Shown: piece by piece, positions 10,821-23,952 of the stretch
Layout of the letters: every line of letters begins with the position of its first letter
How positions within the stretch are numbered: the first letter of the stretch is position 1
DNA from: Lepidonotus clava
Lineage: Eukaryota; Annelida; Polychaeta; Phyllodocida; Polynoidae
Assembly: GCA_936440205.1 (NCBI GenBank)
Contig: OW387134.1
Coordinates: 15,912,908 to 15,976,907, forward strand
Length of the DNA: 64,000 nucleotides
Reading direction: 5' to 3'
Notes under the pieces: model-generated
Databases searched by the model: none
What the model saw: the letters and a program-made list of their open reading frames with translations, nothing else
What the model was told of the DNA's origin: nothing
Position numbers and translations under genes: made by a program

Positions 10821-13800
10821 ATGGCCGACTATGCAGACTTCGGATTTAATGTGCAGCGTATGCTGACTGATCTCCACGCATCAGCAGAGGAGACAACGTA
10901 AGTGGTAGCTTTATACTTCTGTACTTCGCCATGCACTCGTTCAAATGAGAAAAAATGTATTATATGCTATGATCTTTAAGTCTATTGATCCATTTTCCAA
11001 TTGCAACTCAAAATAATTGGTTTATAATATTTAAAAATTCTGGATAATAGATATCCATATTCCTTTCTGTCCTTATACTGGATATATTTGCCTTGATTAA
11101 TGGCACAATAGCCAGTTTGAAGGGTTTCTAACCCAAGCCAAGAGGGAACTAGATGGAGAACTCCTAAATACGTTTGTTAACGTAAAACTTATGAAAATGA
11201 TCAAATGTGAGGAAACATCTATTAAATGATATTATTTGCAATTTTCTTTTTATCATCGCACAATGAATGCAAAATGATACATTGTTGCTGAGGGCAAAAC
11301 CCCTCGAAAACCCCTCAAAGAGTAGGTCATCTATATAACCCTACATGGATCATTTAATGTGGGTTGAAAATGTAATACCCTACTAGTATGGTGCCACCAA
11401 GGTAAATGGCACAAACAGGAGTTTTCCTGACTGTTCCTTATTTATGGTCTCTGCTTAGGGTTGACGACCCAGTAGTTAGCACTGCTTATGTCAAAGTCTG
11501 TTGTCAATGTCTGGTGTTTAGTTGGTCATGCATGAGTAACATTTACAGGCTATTTTTACTTCACTGCACCTCTCCCCCACTACACTAGAAACAGAGGGCT
11601 CTTAAGGACACTGGTAGCTTTATGTCTTCAAATCAATGGAAAGAACACACTAACAGTTCTGTTTTTCTGGAACGCTATGCTCAGTGTTTAGTTGACTATT
11701 TTTTCAAATTCAATTGTGAATGTTGGATTTAAAACCAATTGATGACCATCACATTCGCATCGCCTATATAACAGCTTTTTTCTCAATAGGCCGCTCCTCC
11801 AAGTTATCTACCCTTAACCGTTTCGTATTGCACATGCAATAAGGGACCTTGCGAAATGAACCTATTATTTTAAATATTTTTCTAAAGGACATTATGTAAG
11901 ATTTAGGAATTATAACATAATGATTCCGATTGCCTCATGTCGCTTGTGAACCTTTACTATGAGTCTTAACATGTAAATAAAAAAAATCAGTAATGTATCT
12001 TGCGAATGGTATCTTGTTTATGACCACACAACGAAGCATCATGGGAGCTTATCATTTGTTTCTTAATAAACACACACATATATATCATACTCATAAAACT
12101 GACAAACGTTATTGTGACGTGTACTGAGGTGTACTCACTGTTTCAATTATGACTTCAGTCTATGATATACATTTCACCACTGTGATATGAATAAACAATA
12201 GGTGTGCACTACTTCCATCAGTGATTTAGATATATCATAAATTATCACCCAATCTCATATTTGTCTTAGATAGGTCTTTATCAGTCCTTTCTGATTGTAC
12301 ATGTGACTCCCCACACTGCGGGGTATTTGCCCCGCATTAGGTTTTCACATTTCATTTCTTATCACAATTGCCATGGACAGTGCGTAGTATAGGTCTAACT
12401 CTGACTGCCAAGTCTCTATATGCTTGACCCACTTGCCTAGCCTATTTTTCGGTGGTTCCACCAGATCCACACACACATAATATACACACACAGGTTGCCC
12501 TAGTGAACTGCATGGACTGTTGTCCCTGAGAGACATCGCTATCATCATGTCGTCGGGCTGGGGCCTGTCGACTTTAGGGCAGATTTTCTCAGGGTTTCAC
12601 CCCCTCTCTCTGGCCGGGTCAGACACGGACTCCTTATCTTCTGAAATGCTGGCCTTGGCCTACCACAGGAGTCAGTACACAACGGAGGACCACTGGAGGT
12701 AGGAACGTTGGTGCACAATGTCACAAGTTGCCATCGTATATAGTAGACCTACAAAGCCCATCCTTAAATTGCCTGTATAAATACATTGACATGGGGCCAT
12801 AGTCAAGCTATAATTATGGTCTATACAAAGCTACGTACAGTGATTATGGCTTTCCTTGGCGTCTATGCTAGTTAATGTATTTAAGGTTCTATACAAATCC
12901 GTTCAAATGCTAAGATGACGATGAAATTCACGGGAAAAGTAAGATATCCGGATAGGTCCTAAAAACAATCATTATGATGGTGCAATACTGGCCTAACCGT
13001 GATGGGGGATGGGTACGTTTCCTTCAGTTTTCTATGCCCAGATACCTCACCCTATGTGAATAGAAAATTCAAGCTTTCGAATCAGTCCACCTTGATTTCT
13101 ATCGCAATAGCCAAGTCACTCAATGTAAGATATCATGTGGACATAGTGGCCGAACATGTCGGTGGACTTTGACTTGAAAATCTACAACTAATTAAGGTTC
13201 TGATCAGCTGATGACCTCAAGGTAAATATTTCTAAATGTCTAAAGTTGGCACTGAATGGTCGGTTAGGTTGTTGGGCGGGTATCACAAAGTCCCCTTTCT
13301 TCCACGTTGATGTGTAAGATGTGTGTCACTGAGATAATGTTAAGGGTGTGTTTTAAATCTTAATATGCATTTAGATATAAAAAAAACATGACCCGTGAAT
13401 ACATGTTTAATTTCTACACGTCATTTTTAACTATTGCAGTGTTTTTATGTTGTGTCCAAGCCCTATAGTCATATCCGGGAAGTTTGCTCAATAATGATAA
13501 TTATTGAATGATTATAAGATAGAAGTCCTTCTATCCATTATCAGAACTATAGATTTTTCAAGTCCAGAGCTGAAGAGGGACTTGTAGTTTGAGATACCAA
13601 TGTTATTTATTAAGTCTATCCATACAGGAACACATGTCACAGTCTTCCTTCTCAGTCCACCTGTTTCTCGCTTGTCCACTCAGCCTGCCCTACAAGCAGC
13701 TTTAACTATCTCCCTTTTAGGTCTTACATGAAACTCCAATCTTTCACTGCCAGCGCAGTAATCCAACCTTACTGCTGGTCATAACTACCAAATGTTCACT

Positions 13801-16239
13801 ACTGGTCAAAATGTTAAAACTCTCTCTGACTATTCTCAGCACTAAGTGATGCTTATAATTACATGATCGGTGGAAGGGGTGAAACGTCTGTGGAGTGGGA
13901 GACACTTTTACAATCACACCCATGTACATTAGTACAATTTTACACTGTACCTATTTCTTGAATCTCATGTACACTGAGTCTGTAACCGTTTTCTCTTCTT
14001 TTGTTGACAGGCCCGAGAAAGTTGCCGTTTGTAAGAACACGCGAGGACCCGTCGATCCAAATGCAGTAAGTACAATTGTTCCAATTCTCCCTACCACGGA
14101 TAGCTGATTTCAAACATTTTAAGGACTTGGAGGCTAATTTGCACTGATTTTGTCGCCAAATCCCCTGGAAAACCTATAGAAAATTAGCAAATAATTGCTA
14201 TAAATCTATCTATAATGAATTAATTTTCATTTAACTCAGGAAATATTAATGGATATGGATACTTATTTAGAAAATAATGATAGTTTGTTTCTAACAATAT
14301 TAATCTACAAATAATAAAATTTGTGAAAATTTCTATACCAAAGCATTGGGTTTTGTCGACATATTACCTAGCATGCACCCTGTTTTAGGTTAACCTGCAG
14401 GTAGAACTCATGAAAATGGGTATCCGTGGTTGGGAGAATTGTCACCACCATAATTACCACACTTCCAGTAGGCCTATATACTTTTCATGTAATCAAGTTC
14501 AACGTCTTAAAGTACATGCATAAGAAAGAGATTCAGTGATATTGTAGTTATAAACATAATCTATGTTAATTATTCTGATTACCTGCATAGAGGTCGAAGA
14601 ATAACAATTATACATGACATATTCGCGTCTTCCAGTTCCTGCGGGTGCGCGAGGCAGTCTGCGTGGTGGGGTACGACCGGGAGGCCGTGAAGGACATTAA
14701 GAACAAGGTGGGCCGTCTGCAGGAGGAGCCCTTCCCCATAGAGGGCTTCCACGTCAAGGCCCCCGGAGACGTCAAGGACGGCGCCCTGCTCGTGCCCAAA
14801 CTCATCCTGGTGGCCCGACACTGCCCCGGACGGAAGCTGCTGGACGATGAGGGTGACGAGGGCCAGCTCGACCTGCTCTATGACGAGGCCGTCGAAATGG
14901 AAGGTAAACCATAGTTTATATCTAAAGCACACTATGGAAGGGTTCTCATTTATAGTTATGAAATAGCTGTGTTATAATTGTATCCCTACTTATTGTTGTG
15001 AATTTTAAATATTATGTAATTAACCAAGATTATTTGGGGGTGTGGGGTGGTGGAGTGGCTAGCGCGACTACCTGTTGTGCAGGCGGCCCGGGTTCAATCC
15101 TGGGCTGGGGTGGGCTGGCTATTGCTCCCCTCTGCATGTCCATCTGTGACAACGACAGGGATACCAAACGCTCCTGTCTATGGGACCAGGCACATTAAAG
15201 AACACCTGCCTCGGCAAAGGTGAAGGGGTATGGTCTCTATCTTCTCATAGATGAGATCATTCCATAGATTCGTTCATCAAAATGACAGAATTGTCAGAAA
15301 CCTTCTAGCCGTGATATAACCATAGATGTTGATACAGCGTTGAACACCAATAACCAACCAAGATTATTTTCACTGTGCATGCAAGTTGTTCAAGATTAGA
15401 GAGAGCGCAACACTTTGTATTTTCTTATTATACAAAATATACTTAGGCCTATATGTATGACATGTCGGTTTGTTCCAAGAGCAAATAACGCACATGTCAT
15501 ATCGTAAATGATAGGCTTGTTGAACACCAGTCAATATCTTTTACCAATCACTTCCCATTGAATTATGTGCCTCATCCGATAATTCATTCTTTGCGATGTT
15601 TGATACCTACCCACAGCGGACGTTATGCTGATCTACGTGGGCCTACCCCAGACCATCTACAAACCCATCCGGCGGGTGGTCTACCACCCCAAGCTGGCCG
15701 AGATGGTGTTCCCCTCCCAGCCGCTGCTGCGCGCCCTGGCGGCCGACAACTGCCTGGTGACGCTCACCGAGGGCGCCGACCTCAGCAACATGCAGAAGAA
15801 CGTCATCCGGGAGTGGCTCAACAAACCGGTGAACACGGACCACCCGGTCTACAAGGTGGCCGACTACATGTCGTCAGTAGAACTCACCCGCAGCGGCAGG
15901 TTCAACTTCAACCAGCCCGTAACACCCAAGATGACGTACTACAAACCGTCCACGTCCTCATCAGCCGACCACGACTTCTACGACATTGAACCTGATACGA
16001 ACGTTAACTTTCAGTACGCCACAGAGGAGCATCCTCTGGCCGATAAGAAAAAGAAGAAGAGGAAAAAGGAGAAGAAAGAGAGGAAGAGGGATAAGAAAAC
16101 GAGAACCAACCCCACGCCCGATTTGGGGACTTTAGTGGAGCTGGTGGATGACATTGATCCCGGGACGGAGATGAACAACATTGGGAAGACACATCTGGCC
16201 TTTTCCAACGGCGGCCAAACGTTTGACCAATTCGTGTAA
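10821..16239 (+). CDS. Uncharacterised 405-residue protein with lysine-rich region
   Basis: Five exons with consistent phases: 10821-10897, 12504-12698, 14011-14065, 14636-14903 and 15617-16239. The start is MADYADFGFNVQRML and the end is GGQTFDQFV followed by TAA. The start of exon 2 is the least certain boundary: 12504 is chosen because it keeps frame, and 12531 also would. Exons 4 and 5 are GC-rich and encode a compact region (VREAVCVVGYDREAV, LVPKLILVARHCPG, ADVMLIYVGLPQTIYKPIR, NMQKNVIREWLNKPV). Near residue 340 is a long run of Lys, Arg and Glu (KKKKKRKKEKKERKRDKK) that could be a nuclear signal. There is no signal peptide or membrane segment. I do not recognise the family and assign no function. 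Confidence 0.75.
15036..15355 (+). repeat. tRNA-derived SINE with 14-bp target duplication
   Basis: The head reads GGGGTGGTGGAGTGGCTAGC and contains a B box GGTTCAATCC, as expected for a tRNA-derived Pol III promoter. The 320-bp unit is flanked by direct repeats AACCAAGATTATTT at 15022-15035 and 15356-15369. It lies in intron 4 of the 405-residue gene in the sense direction. The intact duplication points to a fairly recent insertion. Confidence 0.85.
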
Positions 16240-17306
16240 ATGGATGAACTGTGATTGATATGAATAGATACAGATTTATTCTTACAGTGTATAATTGGTG
16301 TATGTATGCGCTTGTGAAACGGATGTTTTGAGAACAAATTAAAGAATTGTTAATAATGATGTTCTGATGAGATTAATTCCGCAGCCTGTCAAGTGGTATA
16401 TAATTGAAGATGTATTACGTTTTACTCAGGGGCGGGCGTTTAGAATGTTAGGGATGAATACTTTATTAATTGTTGTCAATTTGCAAGATAAAATGAAAAT
16501 TCGTTCGTCATTTCTTATGAATTCCTGTAAATGAAGATGCATTAAGAGTTCGTTATATCACCTTAAAAAGGACATGTTATAGTTACTATAAATGCAATAA
16601 AGATTGAATGATGACACAATAGTTATGAAGTATGAGCTAACATTTGCCTTTATGAAAAGTTAATATGAATAATATGAATATCCCTATAGTATTTTACTCG
16701 CAAGTGACTTGGGTCTATTGAACTTATTTGGGTTATTTTATTCCTCTTACTTCTCGGGACATGATCTTCGCAGTCCACGCCATTCCATCATTCTATAAAG
16801 TAGTTCAGTTTTCAGAAAAACAGAATTACTCACTTGGAAATGTATATGGTTATTTCATTCTCATCAATAATGCAGTTATCATAGTGCTCAATCTATGCTC
16901 GAATAAAGTTGGTCAGAATAGTTCCACTCAGTACAAATCACAAATACTCTTGTCAAACCCTAACTATTTGACAACCATTAGCCAGAGTTTCCATTAAAAG
17001 TTAAACCGAACAGCAAACTCCATATTGCTGTGATTCTAGTCACGGGACGCAGTGTTTTTTTTTATAAACACAATAAAATACATATGGCGATGGTCCAATT
17101 TGCCTGTTTTTCTTTTGATAAATGCCCCATAGGTTCATGTACGACACCAACTGATCATTGTTTCTATAAATCAACCTAGACAGGTCGACATCCAAATAGA
17201 TTTGTTATCCGCACCTCCATATCTAATTGAAATGGGTACTATGTGTGAAATCCATAGATTTTCAAAAGTAAAGATTTGCACAGATACTTCGACCTGCCTG
17301 AAATAA
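16240..17306. other. 3' flank of the 405-aa gene; no gene seen
   Basis: AT-rich. AATAAAG at about 16597 is a plausible poly(A) signal for the upstream gene. Nothing else is supported. Confidence 0.5.
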
Positions 17307-18164
17307 AGTGGGGTCTGTTAAGGTCATTCTTTTAAGAAATCATTATGTAGTGGATAAAAGCACCAAATTTGGTATGAGGCACCTCTGAGGCATAACTAGG
17401 AAATTTGGAAGGGGAGTCACCTTGAAATAGCAATAGGATGGATGTGGGGGCCAAAAACCCAATATGGCCAACTTTTGCTATGAATAATTTAATATCTCAG
17501 CTTCTAAAATGACTAAAGAGACATGGTTGGTGTCAAAATTAGAAGAATGTGGGTCAGGGAATTCAATTATTTGCATTCAAAGTCAATGCAGAAATCCAAA
17601 ATCCATGAGGGCCAACAAATTTTGAGAAATGCCATGACTTTTAGCTGCTAAGGTATCTAGACAAGTGAAAATGGTTCCAATATCTATTGTTTATAACCTA
17701 GAGGGCTCAATAGATCTAATGTTCATCCTATACAATACCACAAATTTCAAAATGGCTGAATTTATTAGCATGATACCTTGAAAATGACCGCTGTATTCTA
17801 AAATAATTCAAAAGAAACAGATAGCAACTTTATTCTTTCGCCACAAGATTACTTCATTTCATTTTGGTCTGATGATCCCTGAGGACCCCTTCATTGAATG
17901 TGAAAGCCTCATTGAAATATCAACAAGACCCCAGTGGGGGCCAAAAATCTAATATGGCCAACTTCTATTGAAATTATTTTACATCTCAGCTTCTGAAATA
18001 CCTAGAAACACATTTTAAGTGTCAAAATTAATAGATTATAGGATAGGAAATTGGTATTTCAAAGTGGCTCTGCTTCTAGATCTAATAGTTATGTCTTAGA
18101 GATGCTTCATGGAAATTTTGGTGCTTTTATCCGCTCTGTAACGAAAATGTCAGCAGACCCCACT
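17307..18164. mobile_element. MITE family 1, copy 2
   Basis: It starts AGTGGGGTCTGTTAAGG and ends CAGACCCCACT. Internal blocks match the copy at 8043 in the same order, for example GAGGCATAACTA, TGGATGTGGGGGCCAAAAA and AGAGGGCTCAATA. It is somewhat shorter (858 bp) and diverged, so this is an older dispersed family in this genome. Confidence 0.8.
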
Positions 18165-20440
18165 AATATGTCCTTCTTAGGAAAGGTTCGTCAAGGAAAT
18201 AATCGTTCACTTGCTCAGTTTTTACATAGACGATGGGCTTACATTCATGATTTTGAATAAAATTAGATTCTACAGGGAATACTACTTAACCACATCCGCA
18301 TTAACTTGTCCTTCATCACTGAGAATGCATAAAACAAACATAACTCAATCTACCACAAAGAGCTATAGCTAATGAGGAAATGATTCATAGTATTTGATTG
18401 AAAAATTGTCTATGGAGAAGCGGAAAATTGAATACAATATGGCAAACAATATTATTTTTAAGATCATTCTAAATTTTGACCAAAGCTGAGAATGGAGCTG
18501 CTTAACATAACCTTTGATACGCCTAGAGTCACCGATTACAAAGATAAGGCCCCAAAATAGTAAGAAAGCTAAAATCTGGCTTAAAATGACATTTTGTGTA
18601 AAGCATGTGAGAGAAAACATTTTCATAAATTGTACATTTTGATTCCATGGTAACGGGAATGTTGGTGATATACTCTATGGGGTTTTACTAGCTCAACATG
18701 TTATTGTTATGATTTCAGTTCTGTTTGAAATTAGGGTTAAGTGGAACCATACGTCAATCCTTCTGGTCTTAATCCTTCTGATTTGTCTCCTCAGGTAGCT
18801 CTGTCCTAATTGAACAATGGGAACTCACTAATAAGAGGATAGTTGTTTGTATATCCAATGTCAATTCATCATAATGCCATTCCATCACTCGCAAAAAGAT
18901 GTTCAACAATCCAATCAGTGTTACAATGTTCTCCTCACCCTAATCAAAAAGTCTGATACTCTTGTCTTCTCCGTCAACGGTACTCAGCTCACCAAGTTCT
19001 TACTTAATGCATACCAGAGTTGTTATATTGAATAGCACCTGCATACAGCTGGGACAGCTCATTTCTGCCTACAATAGTTCAGTAGATGATATTGATAAAA
19101 TTGACTCAGCCTTACAGAACAGTAACTATGCTCCACGGCTATGACAAGACTATTCCTTAAAAATTGAACACAATGCTTCAAATGTATTTATCCCTGTACA
19201 GTACAAAGAAGTGTTGGACTTCTTCAACATTCATCTTCTAATATACGCCTTTCCCATGAACCTGCACAGTCCCTACCCTGCCAACCTTTTGGGGCTTTTG
19301 GTAAATAGGTCATTTCACTTCATTTAGGTTAACTATAGAAAAGCCCTAAAAAGTTATTTCAATTTTACTCCGCCAGGGGGCGCCACTTTAATGAAAAAGA
19401 TATATTCTATCTCAATAAGTCCCTAAATCGGTGATCAGGTCACAGTTATTGTGACAAAGTCTACCCAACTAAAGTTCACTCTAAATCATATTATATGAAT
19501 TGGAGCTCAAACAATCAGTGCTGACATCTGGGGAAAGGGACACAGCTTTAACTCCCTATCTGGTCACGCACACAGAGCCAATAGAATTAAGCCTAATTAG
19601 ACCCCTGGTCTACTGAGAAAGTAGTACCACAGCACCTCCATAAGGCAGTTGTAGGCTTCAAACATAAAAATGACACATGTTGGACCAAAAGTAACACGCG
19701 TGGATTTTAAAGAGGCCTCTAAAGCTTGCAGGAATCGCAAACTGTAATTATATGTAACAGATTCCTGTGGATTCGAAAGGCATGTTTTGCCTTCGTTTCA
19801 CTGTTGGTAATCATCCAATGAGCTCACAGGCTATGCTGGAAATGCCTATCTAAATGCTTAAATCCTTATATTGATGTAACCTTACCTTTACAGAGTAAGC
19901 TCCTCTTATCATTACTTATTGAGTATGTGTCCCAGACCCTAGGGCTGCAGATCGTTTGATTAAGGAACATTTCTTAAGGATGGGGATCAGAGATCAGAGA
20001 GGGTGTTTATCGCGTGTCTCTCCTTTTTAGGTAATATTAAGCTCCCTATATTATACTGTTAAAATGTGCTTGAAAATCCGGCCCTGCAGGTACGGCATTC
20101 TTCTGTTCGTGTACCACACATCCCACCAGGTCTCAGCCCCACATACTATCATTTATCAGTGCTGCCTTCTGGTGTGCAGCTGGTTTATGTTGTTTGAAAT
20201 ATTCGGTGGTGCTCTTTTCGCTGGATAGGCTCACTAAGATAGTATCATATCATTTATTCATATCCACAGTAGCACATGTATGTCTTATTCGTAACAGTTT
20301 ATGTATTCTGGGAACATCTCAGACCTGGGTCTGTTCTCCCTCAGAAACCAATGTCATGATAGTTGTATAATGTCATGCACTATCATAAGCTTATTTTTCG
20401 TCCATTAATATTGTGAATGCTTTGTGATCACATATGTTAG
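18165..20440. other. Intergenic; nothing recognised
   Basis: Short open frames only, without splice context or recognisable domains. No RNA gene was seen. Confidence 0.4.
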
Positions 20441-20639
20441 AGAGGGGTGGGGTGGTCTAGTGGGTAGCATGCTGGCTTTGCATGTGGCTGGCCTGGGTAC
20501 GATCCTTGGGGCTGCCTGTTAGACTACCTCAACTTGACATTGTTGATCACAGTGCTTTGTACAAGCCAAAAAACCTGAGTTGTTTCTAATATAGCTGAAA
20601 AATTGCTGATGGACCATAAGCTCAAACAATCATCATCAT
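20441..20639 (+). repeat. tRNA-derived SINE with 9-bp target duplication
   Basis: The head GGGGTGGTCTAGTGGGTAGC and a B-box-like GGGTACGATCC mark a tRNA origin. The tail ends in ATCATCATC. Direct repeats ATATGTTAG lie at 20432-20440 and 20640-20648. The 3' part is shared with the fragment at 5771. Confidence 0.8.
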
Positions 20640-20769
20640 ATATGTTAGTAATTGCAGTAACAGCAATCAATTTATATCATTTTTAACAATTTAATTTATG
20701 ACCATGCATGCATTGGGTGTAATATATATTATATATGTATTGTAATAATTGTATAATTACTATGAAGAT

Positions 20770-21005
20770 TACTCATTTATAAAGTAACTCAAATCATGTA
20801 AGTACTTTAAAAGTAGGCCTAACTCAAATTATGTAAATACTCAAAAAGTAACTCGGATTGTATACGTACTTAAAAAGTAACTCAAATTATGTAATTACTC
20901 AAAAAGTAACTCAAACTATATGACTACACAAAAAGTAATCCACATTATGTAAGTACTCATAAGGTAAACTGAATTATGTAAAATATTCAAGATGTAACTC
21001 GAAAT
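20770..21005. repeat. Degenerate tandem repeat, about 30-bp unit
   Basis: Units like AACTCAAATTATGTAAGTAC followed by TTAAAAAGT recur about seven to eight times. A shorter patch of the same unit lies at about 22195-22290. Confidence 0.7.
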
Positions 21006-21266
21006 GCAAGATCTATGGGGTAAAACATTATGGGGTCTTATCCAATCACTATCAAGCCGTTCAGCTGTGGCCTATAAAAGGCGGCTTGTCATCCCAAAAT
21101 AAATCGGTGTCCTCTTTGGTGCTCAACTGTTAACATCTACCTTTTGTTGACGTATGCTAAGGGAAAGCAGTATGATTATCATGATCATTTGAAGACAAGT
21201 CTTACCTGAGACTTGAAGATCCTAGGGCAACTTGAACACTTACCAACCTATCTAGTCATGACTAAT

Positions 21267-21643
21267 GCCGGGTCCCCACTTGGGCAACTACCGGCGGCGA
21301 TTAGTGCATTTCCTCTGTGACCAAGTATGGAATATTGGTTGCCGGCAACTAACTAGTCACCAGGTTACTAAAAGATTAATCCCCATGTTGGGACGCTCTT
21401 GCTCTGAATCTGCTGGCAACTAGAGGCCACTCAAGGCCACTTTAGTATGTAGCCTGGCAACCAACTAATCACCTGTGGCCATGGGGAGATACTAAACATG
21501 TCAAATATTAGCTAGCAAACCACAGCGACTAGTGGTTTAGTCGCCAGACATAACAGGGCCAGTGTGAAGTTGGTCGCCAGGCTACTAACTACCTTAGTTG
21601 CCCGATGACCAAGCAAATCTAAACGCCCTGGTGGGGACCAGGC
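21267..21643. repeat. Probable MITE (imperfect TIR GCCGGGTCCCCAC)
   Basis: The left end GCCGGGTCCCCACTTGGGC pairs imperfectly with the right end GCCCTGGTGGGGACCAGGC. The interior repeats GGCAACTAAC/GTTGCC motifs. No coding capacity, and no target duplication was settled. Confidence 0.5.
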
Positions 21644-23093
21644 TTATGTAACAGTAAAAATCCCGTCCATCCCCATTTCTTGGGCACATCCAAACATCAG
21701 ACCAGTTGTTTACAATATGCTAGCTAGCCTAAATACCTTTTGGTTATGAATGAATAATTCCCAAAAATCTCCCCATTATAGTAGATGAGAAAATGGCCAT
21801 AGCTTTTAGCCAATGATAACTTGGTTCCCATCAATGGTAAGCTATCTGATTACATTCAAAAGGTACGCCTTTGCATACAGTTTATGGTAGCTATAGGGAT
21901 TTGCATTCTATTTAGTTTGATCCCTTGGGTCCTCCATACTCTCATTGATTTGACGAGTGGCAAAATATAAAATTAAGACTTATTGTTCTGTATTTTATAC
22001 TGTAATTTTAAGACTGTAATACTAATCAAGTGGAAAGTTGCTAATAATCAATGTAAGGCTATTTCAGCATCCGACATTCCAACCTAAGCCCCTTGTCTAT
22101 CTTTACAACACAATCGAAGATCACCATCTCTTCCCTACAATGTGATAACCTTAAGATACGGTATTGTACTAATTGTGTAACTATTATCAAAAGTTTCTCG
22201 AGATACTCACATTATATAAATACCCACATTATCCTGATTATGTAGATACTCAAAATACTCAAAAAGTAGCTGAAGTTTTGTAACATTCTTCAGGTATATA
22301 ATATTGCATATTTTATGTGAACAATCAGATTACTTTAGAAGCTTAATGTCATAAAACCATCTTACTTTTCAATTAGCCTGAAGTGAATGTAATGAAAGAC
22401 GTGACCTTCATGCAGTTTCAAAGTTCAAAACAATCAGATGCTGTACACAATTTCCCGTTCTTCTTGGTCCTTGGCTCAAATATCAATTTAATTTTCTCTT
22501 TTATCTTATTCTGATAAATAGAGTAATGGGCCTTAAGTTTCCTCTGGACATCCCGACAGCACTACCTTATAAGGGGAATTGGGAAGGCCTCGTGCCTACC
22601 ATCCTGAAATGACAGTTATCAGGCCGGTGTTAAGGTTGATTGTTTACTAAAAAAAAGCCTTCAAGGCGTTTAACTGCGAACATCTGATCCGTTGTTGTCT
22701 TATGCCTGAGAAGTAGACTATTATCGCTATCGTGAATATCCAAGGATGGGTTCCAACCAGGACACAGAGATCCTAAGGCAACTCAAGCACCTGCTGACCT
22801 GGGGTTGCACAGATCAAATTTGGGCAACCAGAAGGTGCCTCAAGGGCATCCAAGAGAAGACCCAATCCTCTAAATTAACCATGATAGAAAAGATCTCGAA
22901 CCCCGACATTCAATCCCCAGTTCCCTAGTGGAGACCTTCCAGTTGATTCTCCCCCTGACCCCCTTATCCGAAAAATCTCAGTTACCATAAATCATGCTTA
23001 ATGAATGTGGTTAAATAAATAAAATAAAAAAGCTCAAGTCCCCTGAATTCCGTCCAAACCCAAAATTTCCTGGAGCACATCCAAATATCAAAC
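21644..23093. other. Intergenic with a locally duplicated segment
   Basis: 21190-21260 and 21660-21735 resemble 22770-22810 and 23040-23096 (shared AGATCCTA-GGCAACT and GCACATCCAAA-ATCA-ACCAG). The second copy is interrupted by the large transposon. No intact gene is evident in either. Confidence 0.5.
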
Positions 23094-23300
23094 CAGCAGC
23101 GGGTTCCAGAGAGAATTGAGGATAATTATTTTCAATGCCGATAATTATTTTCCCATCAGAGAGAAATCCCCGATAATTATGATCCATCCAGACAAAATTT
23201 GGCCACTATCGTCAAATAATTATCGGCAGTGTAAAAACTATCGGGAGAATTATCCGCAACCGATAGGAAAGTTTGCTATCGGTGCCCTTATAATTATCCG
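23094..23300. repeat. Left terminus and subterminal repeats of element B
   Basis: The terminal repeat is followed by about six copies of a GATAATTAT core in both orientations (GCCGATAATTATTTTC, CCCGATAATTATGATCC, AATAATTATCGGC, GAATTATCCGC). Clustered subterminal motifs of this kind are commonly binding sites for the element's own DNA-binding proteins; that role is inferred. Confidence 0.7.
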
Positions 23301-23544
23301 GAAATGTTTATTTCCATGTTTCCATCATTTGATCCCAAATTTCACTCTTATGTGGATCCATGTTTTACATGTTACTTCACATTTAGCGGTAATATCAAAT
23401 CTGCTCGGGGCTCTGGATCACGTCATAGAGGTTTGTAAAGCTTATCTAGTGTTTTTTTTGCACTTCTTTATATCTTGTGACTTGTAGATGAAAGATATTT
23501 CCAAAGCGAGCAGCTCTTTATGATATTTCCAGTGGCCCGTCGCA

Positions 23545-23760
23545 TAACGGGTCTCGCTGTAGCGAACATTGGCACATTTCAAAAGACCTCTCCCTGTTCA
23601 ACAGGGAGCGAATCCACCTTTTGGTTTAATAGCGATGATTGTCCACCTCATTTTGATTGCTTTTCTTCGCAACAGCGATGTGTGTCCTAACAACGACAGT
23701 TATCGTAACAGCGATGTGTGTCGCAACAGCGACGTCTTTGTTTACAATCTCCTACTGTTA
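23545..23760. repeat. Left subterminal repeats of element A
   Basis: Repeats of the type CGCAACAGCGATGTGTGTC and GTAACAGCGATG recur here. The block TCTCGCTGTAGCGAACATTG, continuing into GCACATTTCAAAA, recurs near the right end at about 34750-34790 on the same strand, that is, as a direct rather than inverted repeat. Confidence 0.65.
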
Positions 23761-23952
23761 TCGGGACTTTAACTAGTTGTCAGACTTCCCACTAGGTGTC
23801 GCCTCTATTGGTTTTGAAGCGACATGAAGCGGTAATTCTCCGAACTACCTCATTAACATAATTTCCGGAAATAACAAATGTCCAGAGAGTCTTCGCAAGT
23901 TGATGCCGTCATCATCCCACGCCGAAGGAAATCGAAACGTCCACGCTAAAAC

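Noticed and set aside
22746-22928. A 60-residue frame MGSNQDTEILRQLKHLLTWG
   Set aside because: It belongs to a locally duplicated segment whose other copy (near 21200) does not keep the frame open. At best it is a remnant.
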